64,000 nt of DNA. Origin: Thermogemmatispora tikiterensis. Lineage in GTDB: Bacteria > Chloroflexota > Ktedonobacteria > Ktedonobacterales > Ktedonobacteraceae. The DNA is taken from contig NZ_MCIF01000002.1 in assembly GCF_003268475.1 (NCBI RefSeq), positions 2,090,259-2,154,258 of the forward strand, read 5' to 3'. Positions within the stretch are counted from its first letter, which is position 1. The number at the start of each line of letters is the position of its first letter. The translations under genes and the position numbers were made by a program. Shown here piece by piece: positions 43,768-53,193 of the stretch. Under the pieces are notes generated by a model, which saw only the letters and a program-made list of their open reading frames with translations, made no database searches and had not been told where the DNA came from.

Positions 43768-44991
43768 CTACTGCGCCAGCAGGTAGCGTGCATCACTGAG
43801 TAGCTCGGCATAGACATCCAGCACCTGCGAGGCGATCTGCTGCCAGTTAAAGCGCATCACCGAAGGACGCGCGGCCCGGCGCATTTGAGCCAGTAAGAGA
43901 GGATGACGTAGCATGAAATCCAGGCGCTCAGCGAAGAAGCCCGCGCAACGGGGCACCAAATAGCCAGTCTCTCCGTGGCGCACGATCGCAGCCAGCCCCC
44001 CGACGCGCGTCGCTACCACCGGGGTGCCACAAGCCAGCGACTCTACCGCCGCCAGGCCAAAGCTTTCGTTACAAGAGGGCACGACCGTTACATCGGCGGC
44101 ACTGTAGACAAAAGGCATCTCGCACGGTGGCAAAGCCCCTAGAAAATGCACCCGAGCCGCCATCCCGAGCGAGGCCGCCAGCCGACGCAACTGCTGAAGC
44201 TCGCGATCACCGCGCAGCTTGCCCCCCACAATGACGGCCTCAGCCCGTTCTTCCATCAGCGCCAAAGCGCGCAGCAGTAGATCAGGCCCTTTGAAAGGGT
44301 CCAGGCGTCCCGCAAAGAGGAGCAAAGGACGGTCCAGCGGCAAGCGGTAGCGCTGACGAGCCTGGAAGCGATCCTGGGGGACAAAGTGACGCAGATCAAC
44401 GCCACAGGGAATGACACTAATGCGGCCAGGCGAGGCTGCATAAAGATTCATCAGCTGGAGCCGCTCCTCAGCTGTCGCAGCAATAATACGATCGGTTTCG
44501 GCCACGACCTGTTTTTCCATCTCAGTGCGCAGGGGAGGCTCCTGACTGGTGGGATCACTGAGCAGCTTCACCTGGGCCAGGGTGTGAAACATCGTCACAT
44601 GCGCAACATGCCAGCGACTCGCCAGCTCCAGGCCGGCGCAGGCAGAGAGCCAGTAGTGACTGTGAATCAGATCATAGCTCAGGCCCTCAGCCTGACGAAA
44701 AGCCTCAACCGCGGCACAAAACTGGGGGAGATAGGGATAGAGGTCGTGCTTTGGCAAGCGTGCGACCGGGCCGGCCTCAACCTGGATGACTCGCGTGCGG
44801 GGTCCAAGCGGAACGATCGGAGGAAGATGATCATCAGTGCGACGGGTAAAGATATCAACAGCAACCTGGCGCTGACCAAGCTCGCGCGCCAGAGAACGAA
44901 TATAGACATTCATGCCGCCCGCGTCCGGCGTCTGCCCCGGCATGTCCAGCGGAGACGTATGGACGCAGAGCATGGCAATGGCATGCCTCAT
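43768..44991 (-). CDS. GT4 glycosyltransferase, MshA/sucrose-synthase-like
   Basis: 407 residues from ATG 44991, which has AAGGAG 10 bases upstream. The N-terminal TPDAGGMNVYIRSLARELG matches the MshA-type nucleotide-sugar acceptor loop, and the C-terminal VVPSCNESFGLAAVESLACGTPVV is the E-x7-E donor site of GT4 retaining enzymes. MshA makes the mycothiol precursor, but many relatives build trehalose, sucrose or glycolipids. Without mshB/C/D nearby the specific role stays open. Confidence 0.85.
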   Translation of the reverse strand: MRHAIAMLCVHTSPLDMPGQTPDAGGMNVYIRSLARELGQRQVAVDIFTRRTDDHLPPIVPLGPRTRVIQVEAGPVARLPKHDLYPYLPQFCAAVEAFRQAEGLSYDLIHSHYWLSACAGLELASRWHVAHVTMFHTLAQVKLLSDPTSQEPPLRTEMEKQVVAETDRIIAATAEERLQLMNLYAASPGRISVIPCGVDLRHFVPQDRFQARQRYRLPLDRPLLLFAGRLDPFKGPDLLLRALALMEERAEAVIVGGKLRGDRELQQLRRLAASLGMAARVHFLGALPPCEMPFVYSAADVTVVPSCNESFGLAAVESLACGTPVVATRVGGLAAIVRHGETGYLVPRCAGFFAERLDFMLRHPLLLAQMRRAARPSVMRFNWQQIASQVLDVYAELLSDARYLLAQ

Positions 44992-45150
44992 AATGCGCAA
45001 ACTCCTTCCCCTCACAAGAATTGGCAGCAATCGTTATGAGTTGCAAATGCGGGGCCAGCGCCCTTCGCTTGCCATCGAGAGCAGATGCGCGGACACAGGC
45101 GTCCCTCCTTTCCTCTCCTGAAAACAGGCGGAAGACAACAATGTACCATG

Positions 45151-45177
45151 ATGGCTACAGCGCCATGCTGTAGCCAT
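45151..45177 (-). terminator. Hairpin between ATPase and GT4 genes
   Basis: ATGGCTACAG (45151-45160) pairs perfectly with CTGTAGCCAT (45168-45177) around a 7-base loop. It lies after the ATPase stop codon on the minus strand. The T-tract is weak. Confidence 0.55.
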
Positions 45178-45242
45178 TACATAGAACACGCGGGCAAAGC
45201 GCGGATATTTCCGCTGAGGCTGTTGACTCAGGTCAGGCCGGC

Positions 45243-46091
45243 TCACGAGCGCAGCTGGCGCTCCTGTTTTCGCACTTTTTCGATAGCATTGAACATTTCG
45301 TGCATATCGATACCGCGCCCCTGAGAGATCTCCTGGAGGCAGGCGACACGGCGTTTAAAGGCAGCCCTGAACTCTTGAGAGGGCAAGCCAGCGATCGTGG
45401 CCAGCTCATCGATCACGCAGGCATCAGCATGCTCAAAGCTATCGTCCTCTGGATTCCAGACGGAAAGAGGCAGCTTGACAATCTCATCGGGACGCTCGGA
45501 TGGAGCCGCAGGATGCAGATAATGGGTGGTGAACCAGCGACGACGCGGCGGGTAGATGCGCCCTACCAGGCCCATATTGATCACCAGGCCCAGACGACGA
45601 ACATCTTCGATCTCCAGGCGGAGATCGCGACGGTACATGCGGATCACATCGTCAATCGTATCGGCATGGACGCTGGTAGCGATATGGAAACCCTGCGAGG
45701 GCAGCCTCAGATAGCGGCGGGCCACCCGCCCCCACATATAGATCGGCAAATGATCGCTGACCTCATTGCAAAGAGCATAGGTGCGAGTGGGATCGACCTC
45801 AGGCAAGCGAGTGAAAGAGAAATCCTCATACATGCCGGACATATAGGCCAGCGCCGTCCCTTCGGGAAGAAACTGGAGCAGGGCATTAAGGGTTGTGGTT
45901 TTGCCAACGCCAGGCTGAGGATCAGTCGGTCCAGCCACCGTGAGCGAGGCACCGTGCTCCAGCATGAGCCAGATCAAGGCTACCGTCTCCGCATCCGTTG
46001 AGCCCAGGGCGATGATCTGCGCAATCGAGAGCGGGCGGCGTGACTCGTAATGCCACCAGTAACGCTCGTAAGGATCTCGCGGATCAAACAT
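45243..46091 (-). CDS. Orphan type II/IV secretion-type (VirB11/PilT-like) ATPase
   Basis: 282 residues from ATG 46091, with GGAAAGAAG upstream. The P-loop is GPTDPQPGVGKTTTLN and the HIATSVHADTIDDVI segment matches the conserved His-box (T-x-HA) of the VirB11/PilT/GspE family. The protein lacks the N-terminal domain and the Walker B is weak. No pilin, secretin or membrane partner is within the window, so it is not part of a visible secretion machine. It may be an archaeal-type flagellar/pilus ATPase relative with a different partner. This is inference. Confidence 0.7.
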   Translation of the reverse strand: MFDPRDPYERYWWHYESRRPLSIAQIIALGSTDAETVALIWLMLEHGASLTVAGPTDPQPGVGKTTTLNALLQFLPEGTALAYMSGMYEDFSFTRLPEVDPTRTYALCNEVSDHLPIYMWGRVARRYLRLPSQGFHIATSVHADTIDDVIRMYRRDLRLEIEDVRRLGLVINMGLVGRIYPPRRRWFTTHYLHPAAPSERPDEIVKLPLSVWNPEDDSFEHADACVIDELATIAGLPSQEFRAAFKRRVACLQEISQGRGIDMHEMFNAIEKVRKQERQLRS

Positions 46092-46145
46092 GCTGCTTCT
46101 TTCCTTCCAGCACTCTCTCAGCATAGACAACAGCTAGACAGCGCG

Positions 46146-46892
46146 CTAAGCCTCTCCTTCTATTGTACCCTTTTCCCCAGGCTGGCTGCCAGCGCCTGGC
46201 GAAGCCGCCGGGGACGGCGGGGAGGCTGGAGGCGAGGCTACAGAAGCCCGTGCCGCCTCCGGCGCACGCAACCAGCCCGGGCGAGGTGTCCAGCCAACGG
46301 CAATCAAACGAGGAGGCAACTCTCCCTCCAGTTCTACGATACTCACCGAGGCATTATCGATCCCCAGCAGGGGCGCCCGCACAGGCGGCAGGCCACTGTA
46401 GTGAGCCAGGAGCAGCTTGATCACATCAGCGTGAGCCACAAAGAGCGGCCAGGCACCCGCCTCGGAGCGCTGGCGCCAGCGCTCCACTGCGGCAACAGCA
46501 CGCTGCTGCACCTGGGGAAATGTCTCAATATCAGGGGTAGGGGCCACCGTTGGATCTTGCACAAACGCCTTCCAGGCAGGATCTTTCTTGAGCAGCTCAT
46601 CGTAACGCTCACCAGCCCAGTGCCCCACATCGGTATCCATCAAATCAGGCTCCAGCCAGACCTCCAGGCCCCAAGTCTGAGCCAGAATCTCCGCCGTATC
46701 ACGCGCCCGCTCCAGCGGGCTGCTGATAATGGCACTGATCGGTAGCCCACTCAAGGCATCAGCCAGGCGCGCTACCTGCTGCCGCCCTTGATCGGTCAGA
46801 GGAATACCAGGTAAGCGTCCAGGCAGACGACGCTCAACGTTCCAGGATGTCTGGCCATGACGCACAAAAAGCAAGGTTTGCTTGTTCTCCAT
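46146..46892 (-). CDS. Histidine phosphatase superfamily protein (phosphoglycerate-mutase-like)
   Basis: 248 residues from ATG 46892. The catalytic LFVRHGQTSWN (phosphohistidine), SSPLERARDTAEI with its Arg, and FVAHADVIKLLL near the end are all present. The last 50 residues are an Ala/Pro/Ser-rich tail. Members act on phosphoglycerate, alpha-ribazole phosphate or other phosphates; here the target is unknown. It ends 54 bases before the ATPase gene starts, on the same strand, so the two may share a transcript. Confidence 0.88.
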   Translation of the reverse strand: MENKQTLLFVRHGQTSWNVERRLPGRLPGIPLTDQGRQQVARLADALSGLPISAIISSPLERARDTAEILAQTWGLEVWLEPDLMDTDVGHWAGERYDELLKKDPAWKAFVQDPTVAPTPDIETFPQVQQRAVAAVERWRQRSEAGAWPLFVAHADVIKLLLAHYSGLPPVRAPLLGIDNASVSIVELEGELPPRLIAVGWTPRPGWLRAPEAARASVASPPASPPSPAASPGAGSQPGEKGTIEGEA

Positions 46893-47323
46893 TGAGCTTG
46901 CAGCAGTGCTCCCTACAGATTGGTCTTGCCGCCACCAGCGTAGGGGCTGGCGTCGCCACCTGAAGAGGCGATAGTTCGTAGAGACAGAGAGCACCAGCAC
47001 CTGGAGCCAACCAGTGAGACGCTCCCAGGCAAGGCACCGGCGAGCATGGCATAGGTAGCGACAGAACCAGCTGCGAGTCACGGCAATACTCCACCAGCAT
47101 GCGAGGCAGGCCAGCGGATGAGCTGGTCCCCTGCCCTGCTCGAAACCGAGGTCGCGCGAGCCAAGCCCTCACGAAGCTGAGATCCTTAGCAGTAGCAGCT
47201 GCCTCACAGCCATGTGGTTTCCATTGTAGCAGCGAGGAGAAAGGGCTGCAACCTGACTCGCGAGTAGACAGGAAGGATACCATGCAGACCAGGGCTGGCA
47301 GCAGGAGGGCCAGGCAGGGCCAG
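46893..47323. other. Gene-free stretch upstream of the phosphatase
   Basis: About 430 bases between the phosphatase start and the tRNA-Arg terminator. It should hold the phosphatase promoter; no gene or structure was recognised. Confidence 0.4.
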
Positions 47324-47327
47324 AGAC

Positions 47328-47367
47328 AAAGAGAAGCCCCAGCCATTGACAATGACCGGGGCTTCTC
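47328..47367 (-). terminator. Terminator downstream of tRNA-Arg
   Basis: GAGAAGCCCC (47331-47340) pairs perfectly with GGGGCTTCTC (47358-47367); on the minus strand the stem is followed by TTTGTC. It lies 7 bases beyond the tRNA. Confidence 0.75.
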
Positions 47368-47373
47368 GATCGG

Positions 47374-47446
47374 CGTGCCTGAGAGGGTTCGAACCTCTGA
47401 CCTTTGGCTCCGCAGGCCAACGCTCTATCCACTGAGCTACAGGCAC
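47374..47446 (-). tRNA. tRNA-Arg (anticodon GCG)
   Basis: 73 nt. Acceptor GTGCCTG pairs with CAGGCAC; discriminator is G. The D arm is AGCTCAGTGGATAGAGC, the anticodon stem TTGGC/GCCAA encloses CTGCGGA, giving anticodon GCG, and the T arm is CAGAGG-TTCGAAC-CCTCT. The CCA end is not encoded. An unmodified G34 reading CGC/CGU is unusual, because most bacteria use ACG with inosine. Confidence 0.92.
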
Positions 47447-48057
47447 ATCTAGCACTTACCGTTTCCGCCTTGTAGGATACAAAAAATTTTGAGCCTTGTC
47501 AAGGGGGAGATTGACCAGTTTGGTGAATTTGGGGGCGGCTCCATGCGAAGAGAGGGAAGAAGCTCAGCTCCACTGGAGACGCCGAGCGACCTCTTCTGCA
47601 ACGAAGGCCCCCATGTGAGGCCAGCAGCGCTGTTAGTCTGGTAGCCTGAGCCTGCTTCGTACCCCAGTCAATCTTACCCCCTGGCAGGGTGGGGGCCGCC
47701 TCACGTGCTAGAGCCCCGCTCCACCGCGTTCGCCCGGTCGACCAGGAAGGGGCGAAGCAGGGGTCCTCTCCTACCGCTCCCCTGACACCCTTGAGGACCG
47801 GCGAGAAGGCCACAAGAGGCCCACAAGAGGCCCACAAGAGGCCCACAGACTGAGAACTGTCTGTTGACCACGCGCTAGAAGTGCGACGGCTCGCCAGCTC
47901 CTCTGACTGGCTGGAAGAAGCCCCCACCAGGAAGCAATCAGAGCTGATCCAGAGCACCTCAGGCATACCAGACATATTCCAGCCCAAGCACCAGCCCCAG
48001 CCAGATAGAGAATAGAGCCACCTGGCCAGGAGACATGCCAGATCAGGCCAGGCCAGG
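47447..48057. other. Gene-free stretch with a short tandem repeat
   Basis: About 610 bases between the tRNA and the ArsR gene. The only structured part is the 11-bp tandem repeat at 47811-47843. No convincing gene on either strand. Confidence 0.5.
47811..47843. repeat. Three perfect copies of an 11-bp tandem repeat
   Basis: CACAAGAGGCC occurs at 47811-47821, 47822-47832 and 47833-47843, with a partial fourth copy after it. Likely slippage-prone; 11 is not a multiple of 3 and no gene crosses it. Confidence 0.85.
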
Positions 48058-48480
48058 CTAAGAGACAATGCCGCTGATCACATCCCGAGCGCGGTTAAGG
48101 GCCTCGCGACGCACATAGTAATAAGCCCAGAGGCCCTTTTTACGGCAATCCACCAGCCCCGCATCTCGCAAAATACGGAGATGATGCGAGATAGTCGGTT
48201 GCTCCAAGGTGAAGCTTTCCACGATCTCAAAGACACACACCTCCCCTTCATAGCGACTTAACAGGCTCAGGATGCGCAGGCGCGTAGGATCGGCCAGCGC
48301 CTTCAGCAAGCGAGCCTGGCCGATGGCCTCATCTTCGCTGAGAGCCGGCACGAACTTAGGCCCCACTCCCACCGACGAATGATGGGTCGTTGAACCTGAC
48401 TGCCGACTCAAGACGCTCAGTGATCCCGTTGAACCTGACTGTGTATTGCGAGTTGTGTTTCCCTGATTCGTTGTGGCCAT
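48058..48480 (-). CDS. ArsR/SmtB-family transcriptional regulator
   Basis: 140 residues from ATG 48480, with GGAGAAG upstream. A Ser/Thr/Asn-rich tail (1-50) precedes the winged helix: ARLLKALADPTRLRILSLL, then EVCVFEIVESFTLEQPTISHHLRIL, which contains the recognition helix, then the wing GLVDCRKKGLWAYYYVRRE. A Cys lies in the alpha-3 position (EVCVFEI) of metal-sensing members, but the second Cys of the classical ELCVCDL pair is Phe. Metal response is therefore uncertain. A promoter lies 73 bases upstream. Confidence 0.88.
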   Translation of the reverse strand: MATTNQGNTTRNTQSGSTGSLSVLSRQSGSTTHHSSVGVGPKFVPALSEDEAIGQARLLKALADPTRLRILSLLSRYEGEVCVFEIVESFTLEQPTISHHLRILRDAGLVDCRKKGLWAYYYVRREALNRARDVISGIVS

Positions 48481-48552
48481 TGTCTTCTTCTCCTTCCATC
48501 CTCCCATCCGGGTGATTTGAAACTTTCTCTAGATCTGGGGGGATCTACTTCC

Positions 48553-48581
48553 AGTATACTTGCCTATCCAAATCGTATTAA
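48553..48581 (-). promoter_or_regulatory. Promoter of the ArsR gene
   Basis: On the minus strand TTAATA (48581-48576) and TATACT (48558-48553) are 17 bases apart. The region upstream of the -35 (about 48582-48720) is strongly AT-rich and could act as an UP element. Confidence 0.6.
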
Positions 48582-48747
48582 GGAGAAATCTATCGTTAAC
48601 TCACAAGCGAATTTTTGGGCAAGAAAAAGATACAAATTTTACTAAACAATATTAGCAAATTCAGATGCATATAAATATTAACCTTCAATTAATTGTCTAT
48701 AGAGAAAAAGCTGTAGACTGAATAGGGGACGCCAGCCGAAGCGGCCT

Positions 48748-48799
48748 CTGCGGGCAGGAACAACCCCAGGCTTTTCAGGGCGGGGTTGACTGCCCGCAG
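48748..48799 (-). terminator. Terminator of aspS
   Basis: CTGCGGGCAG (48748-48757) pairs with CTGCCCGCAG (48790-48799) and CAACCCC (48761-48767) with GGGGTTG (48782-48788). The long stem lies 45 bases past the aspS stop codon. Confidence 0.7.
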
Positions 48800-48844
48800 G
48801 TTCTTCTGCTTCTGTGCAGCATGCACTGCGAGAGGATCTACACT

Positions 48845-50653
48845 TCAGCTATGGACAGGAGGCTGGGGGGGCTCCGCCGCAGCGCGCACCTGTAGATGGA
48901 GTTCTCGCAGCTGCTGCTCATCCACAGGTGAAGGAGCGTTCAGCAGCAGATCCTGAGCGCTCTGCGTCTTGGGGAAAGCGATCACCTCGCGAATGGTCTG
49001 CTCGCCGGCGAGAATCATCACCAGGCGGTCCAGGCCCAGGGCAATACCACCGTGGGGAGGAGCGCCGTACTCGAAGGCCTCCAGCATATGGCCGAAGCGG
49101 TCGCGAATCTGCTCATCGCTATAATTCATCAACGAGAAGACCTTATGGAGCAGTGAAGCCACATTAATACGGACACTGCCCCCGCCGATCTCGGAGCCGT
49201 TGCAAATGATATCGTACTGGCGCGAACGCACTTTCAGCGGTTCCGTCTCCAGCAAAGGCACATCCTCCTCACGCATTCCCGAGAACGGATTATGCTCGGC
49301 CTCGTAGCGTCCCTCCTCCTCGTTATAGCTGAGCAGCGGGAAGTCAACGACCCAACAGAAGGCCAATTCCTGGGGATCGATCAGCCTTAGACGCTCTGCC
49401 AGGCGCAGGCGCAGGCGAGAGAGCACCTCATTGCAGACCTCAACGCGATCGGCCACGAAGAGCAGGAGGTCACCCGGGCCAGCCTGCATGCGGCTCACAA
49501 TGGCCTGGAGCTGCTCTGCTGGCAAGAATTTAGTCAGGGCAGACTTCAGCTCGCCCGTCGGAGCGATAGCCAATGAGACCAGGCCTTTCGCTCCCAGGCT
49601 GCGAGCAAACTCTGTCAGCTCTTCCACTTCGCGCCGACTATAGCCCGCCGCCCCTGGAACGCGAATGCCCTTGACCGCGCCGCCGACGGTGAGGGCCTGT
49701 TGAAAGACCCCAAAGTTGCCAGCCGCCAAGTCGGAGATGGTCACCAAGGGCAGCTCAAAGCGCAGATCGGGGCGATCAGTACCGTAGCGCTCTAGCGCCT
49801 CCTCATAGGAGAGGCGCGGGAACGGCTTCTGTTTGATGCGCTTCTGCGTCACCTGCTCAACCAAGAAGATCAGCAGCCCCTCGATGAGATTCATCACATC
49901 GTTCTCATCGACAAAGGCCATCTCGATATCCAGCTGCGTAAACTCCGGTTGCCGATCCGAGCGCTGGTCCTCATCGCGGAAACAGCGGGCGATCTGAAAG
50001 TAGCGGTCTAGACCGGCGACCATCAGCAGCTGCTTGAGCTGCTGGGGCGACTGCGGCAAAGCGTAGAATTGACCGGGATAGAGCCGGCTCGGCACCAGGT
50101 AATCGCGCGCCCCCTCGGGCGTACTCTTGATCAAAATGGGCGTCTCAATCTCCAAAAAGCCACGCTCATCCAGGTAGTCACGCATCGCCTTGATCAAGCG
50201 ATGACGCAGGATCATGTTCTTCTGCATCCTGGACCGTCGCAGATCGAGATAGCGATACTTCAGGCGCAGGGTCTCCTCAACCTGGCCCTCGCCAGAGATC
50301 GAGAAAGGGGGAACGCGCGAGGGATTCAGAAGGCGGATGGCTGTCGCCACGACCTCAATAGCCCCCGTCTCCAAATGGGGATTTTCCGTGCCCGGCAAGC
50401 GCGGCGCCACCGTCCCCGTGACCTCGATCACATACTCAGCCCGCAGCTCGCTGGCCACACGATGCGCCTCCTCCGAGCGTGAGGGATCACAGACGACCTG
50501 CGTGATCCCATAGCGATCGCGCAGGTCGAGGAAAATCAGCCCGCCATGATCACGCCGGCGATTGACCCAGCCCGCCAGGCGCACCTGCTGGCCACAGTGC
50601 TCTTGACGCAACTCTCCACAGGTATGGGTACGATAATGTACGGCGAAACTCAC
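48845..50653 (-). CDS. aspS: Aspartate-tRNA ligase
   Basis: 602 residues, GTG start ([15 protein letters not shown] follows), full bacterial length. The N-terminal OB fold binds the anticodon ([17 protein letters not shown]). The class II catalytic core has motif 2 [18 protein letters not shown] and motif 3 GIALGLDRL. The bacterial GAD insert (about residues 290-410) is present. Whether it is discriminating (Asp only) or also charges Asn-tRNA cannot be told by eye. Confidence 0.95.
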   Translation of the reverse strand: MSFAVHYRTHTCGELRQEHCGQQVRLAGWVNRRRDHGGLIFLDLRDRYGITQVVCDPSRSEEAHRVASELRAEYVIEVTGTVAPRLPGTENPHLETGAIEVVATAIRLLNPSRVPPFSISGEGQVEETLRLKYRYLDLRRSRMQKNMILRHRLIKAMRDYLDERGFLEIETPILIKSTPEGARDYLVPSRLYPGQFYALPQSPQQLKQLLMVAGLDRYFQIARCFRDEDQRSDRQPEFTQLDIEMAFVDENDVMNLIEGLLIFLVEQVTQKRIKQKPFPRLSYEEALERYGTDRPDLRFELPLVTISDLAAGNFGVFQQALTVGGAVKGIRVPGAAGYSRREVEELTEFARSLGAKGLVSLAIAPTGELKSALTKFLPAEQLQAIVSRMQAGPGDLLLFVADRVEVCNEVLSRLRLRLAERLRLIDPQELAFCWVVDFPLLSYNEEEGRYEAEHNPFSGMREEDVPLLETEPLKVRSRQYDIICNGSEIGGGSVRINVASLLHKVFSLMNYSDEQIRDRFGHMLEAFEYGAPPHGGIALGLDRLVMILAGEQTIREVIAFPKTQSAQDLLLNAPSPVDEQQLRELHLQVRAAAEPPQPPVHS

Positions 50654-50826
50654 GATTGCTCAGGACTCCTTCTTCACTGCCATTCACGCACACGCAAGAG
50701 GATAACCACCACCCGAGAAACAGCCCAATTCGCTTCGGCCCGGAAAAAGAAAGAAAGCCTCCCAGGCAGCGGTCCCTGCTGGCCACTCTCTGCAATGGTT
50801 TTCACCAAGTGTACACCATCTCGTGG

Positions 50827-53193
50827 TCAGGCACAACTCCCCGACGAGCTGGTGTCGACAGCAACCACATTGAGCAGGGAGGCAGTATTCTGAGCAAGTG
50901 CATAGAGCAGGGTGCCACTGGAGGGGTCAGGCTGAGCGCTGCGCAGGGAGGCGAACAAGCCTGGGGAGGTGTATTGTCCCGTCAGCTGCACTAAGATACT
51001 ATTCGAGTCAGAAGTGCCGCCAGCTGAGCCGCCGCCGAGCGGCGTAAAAGCGAGCAAGCGATGGGCAGCGCTATCGGCCACATAGAGATGGGGAATATGA
51101 TTCACCAGGCCAGCAGAGAGGGTGGCCTTGTTGGAGGCCAGCAGAGGCACAGGACCCTGCTGCGCCGGAACCGTGACGGTAGGAACGGGAGTAGCCGCAG
51201 TGAACCCCTGATCGCTGACCGGGAGAGCGCTGGGAATGGGACGCTGCACCTGCACAGGAACTGGTACCGGCTCCTGGGCCTTGCCCGAGGTGTATTGCAG
51301 ACTCTGCACGCTGCCATCGCCCAGCAAGAGAAAGAGCTGATTGTTGGGGAAAGCGGCAATACTGACCACATTGGCCGAGATCGGCAGCGGTGCTTGCTTG
51401 GCAGTCAGCTTGGTACGATCGAAGTCGACGATCTGGGCACTGTTGGGAGCCTGTTTAGAAGAGAAGACCACATAGACATCGCCATCCCAGGCCGCGATTA
51501 ACGACGGGACCTGACCGTTGGAGGTCAAGGCTGTATCGATAGGGACTGTTTTGGCCTTCGTCTGGCCAGCCTGCAGGGCAGCCAGCTCATAGCTGACAGA
51601 GGCAGCCCCCTGGCTCTGACTGGTGCGAGCCAGGAGCAGATAGAGCTGCGAGCCATCATTAGCACTGGCCACGCCGAGCACCTTGCCATCAAGGTCGAGA
51701 TGATTCTGCAGGCTATATTGACGATTAACCTGCATCAGTGGGTAGAGCTGGCTATCCTCACCCAAGGCGTATAAGAGCGCCTTCCCCTTCTGCTGCAGGA
51801 TTGCCAGGCTACGGGCCCGCGTGGCAATGCTGCCGGTATTGATGGGACTCACGCCAGTACTGGAGCAGGGGAGGGAAGTAATGCCAAAGCGCTTATTGTA
51901 GGCAGTCAGGGCGGCCTCAGCATGGCTGGTCAGCGAGCGCTGAAGACTGGCAAGCTGCGTCCGCTGAGCATCTGAGAGCGACACGCCCTGAAGCGAGCGC
52001 AGAGACTGCTGGGCGCTGGCCAGATCTTGCAGAGCGCGCACCGGATCACTGTTCAGCTCACCTGTAGCGCGGTTGATCAGGGTCGTTGCCTGGGCCAGGA
52101 CTTGATCGGGATCAGGACCTTGGCGGAGCACCAGATAGTAGACAGCCCCGACAACCAGTGCCAGCAGGACCACCGTAAGCAGGGCTACATTGAGAAAGAA
52201 GATCCGTCCCCGCCGCCGACGTTTGGAGACAGGTAAGGCAGGAGCGGCCAGCGGCGCCGCATCCGCCAGCGTCGGTACGGCACGAGCCGAGAAAGAGAAT
52301 GTACCACTGTGGCCATTGCCATAGCGCGTCCCTGCCTGACCAGCCGAAGAGGCCAGCGAAGTCTCCAGAATCGCCGTATCCTCCTCGGGTCCACCGACCG
52401 CTACAGGGCGCCGTTGGCGAGGAGGCGGTTCGACCCCTACCTCGTTGACACGAATCACAATCGCCGTAATATTGTCGGGCCCCCCGTTTTCATTGGCGCG
52501 CTCTACCAGGTGATAGACACTCTCCTGGGGGACGAAGCGATTGACGATCTCCTGCAGTTCATCCTCAGTGATCAACCCGGAGAGGCCATCGGTACAGAGG
52601 ACGAGCGAGTCCCCTTCCTGCAGTGGCTCGGTGAAAATATCGATCTCGACATCGGGTTGTGTGCCCAGCGAGCGAGTGATCACATTGCGCTGCGCGTGAG
52701 TACGGGCCTGATCCTCAGTCAGCAAGCCAGCGCGTACCTGCTCGGCGACCCAGGAGTGATCCTGAGAGATCTGCTTGACCGTCTTGCCGCGGATCAGATA
52801 AGCGCGGCTATCGCCTACATTGGCAATATAGGCCATATTCCCACGCAGCACCGCTGCCACGCAGGTTGTGCCCATGCCGTTGCGCAGCATATTCTCGGCT
52901 GCGCGCTGATGAATGGCGGCATTGGCTCGCTTAATAGCGCGGACCAGAGCGACCGGAACCTCATCGCTGTCGTCCTGATAGTATGCCGTGCTAACAGTGT
53001 CTACGGCAATCTCGCTTGCCACCTCCCCCGCCGCATGACCGCCCATGCCATCGGCCACAATGAACAGTGAGCCTTTCGTTGCCATCACCTGGGGGTCCTT
53101 AGGGATGACATAGGCCATATTGTCTTCATTGTGCTCACGCCTGCGGCCAACGTCTGTTAGCTGTGCAACGTCGAGACGGAGTTGTTTGGCCAA
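50827..53193 (-). CDS. PP2C-type Ser/Thr phosphatase with extracytoplasmic C-terminal domain
   Basis: 788 residues, TTG start with GGGAGAG upstream. The PP2C domain (1-250) has all metal-binding motifs: RREHNEDN, VADGMGGHAAGE, NVGDSRAYL, CTDGLSGL and GGPDNITAIV. A membrane span follows (about 332-355). The outer half (about 365-788) is Ser/Gln/Thr-rich with repeated strand-like segments resembling a beta-propeller. Such proteins reverse Ser/Thr kinase signalling; the outer part could sense envelope state. No kinase partner is in the window. Confidence 0.88.
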   Translation of the reverse strand: MAKQLRLDVAQLTDVGRRREHNEDNMAYVIPKDPQVMATKGSLFIVADGMGGHAAGEVASEIAVDTVSTAYYQDDSDEVPVALVRAIKRANAAIHQRAAENMLRNGMGTTCVAAVLRGNMAYIANVGDSRAYLIRGKTVKQISQDHSWVAEQVRAGLLTEDQARTHAQRNVITRSLGTQPDVEIDIFTEPLQEGDSLVLCTDGLSGLITEDELQEIVNRFVPQESVYHLVERANENGGPDNITAIVIRVNEVGVEPPPRQRRPVAVGGPEEDTAILETSLASSAGQAGTRYGNGHSGTFSFSARAVPTLADAAPLAAPALPVSKRRRRGRIFFLNVALLTVVLLALVVGAVYYLVLRQGPDPDQVLAQATTLINRATGELNSDPVRALQDLASAQQSLRSLQGVSLSDAQRTQLASLQRSLTSHAEAALTAYNKRFGITSLPCSSTGVSPINTGSIATRARSLAILQQKGKALLYALGEDSQLYPLMQVNRQYSLQNHLDLDGKVLGVASANDGSQLYLLLARTSQSQGAASVSYELAALQAGQTKAKTVPIDTALTSNGQVPSLIAAWDGDVYVVFSSKQAPNSAQIVDFDRTKLTAKQAPLPISANVVSIAAFPNNQLFLLLGDGSVQSLQYTSGKAQEPVPVPVQVQRPIPSALPVSDQGFTAATPVPTVTVPAQQGPVPLLASNKATLSAGLVNHIPHLYVADSAAHRLLAFTPLGGGSAGGTSDSNSILVQLTGQYTSPGLFASLRSAQPDPSSGTLLYALAQNTASLLNVVAVDTSSSGSCA

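Noticed and set aside
47811..47843. Short CRISPR-like array
   Set aside because: The 11-bp copies are directly adjacent with no spacers.
47499..48068. 189-residue minus-strand frame
   Set aside because: Crosses the 11-bp tandem repeat, has no motif, and its end overlaps the ArsR gene.
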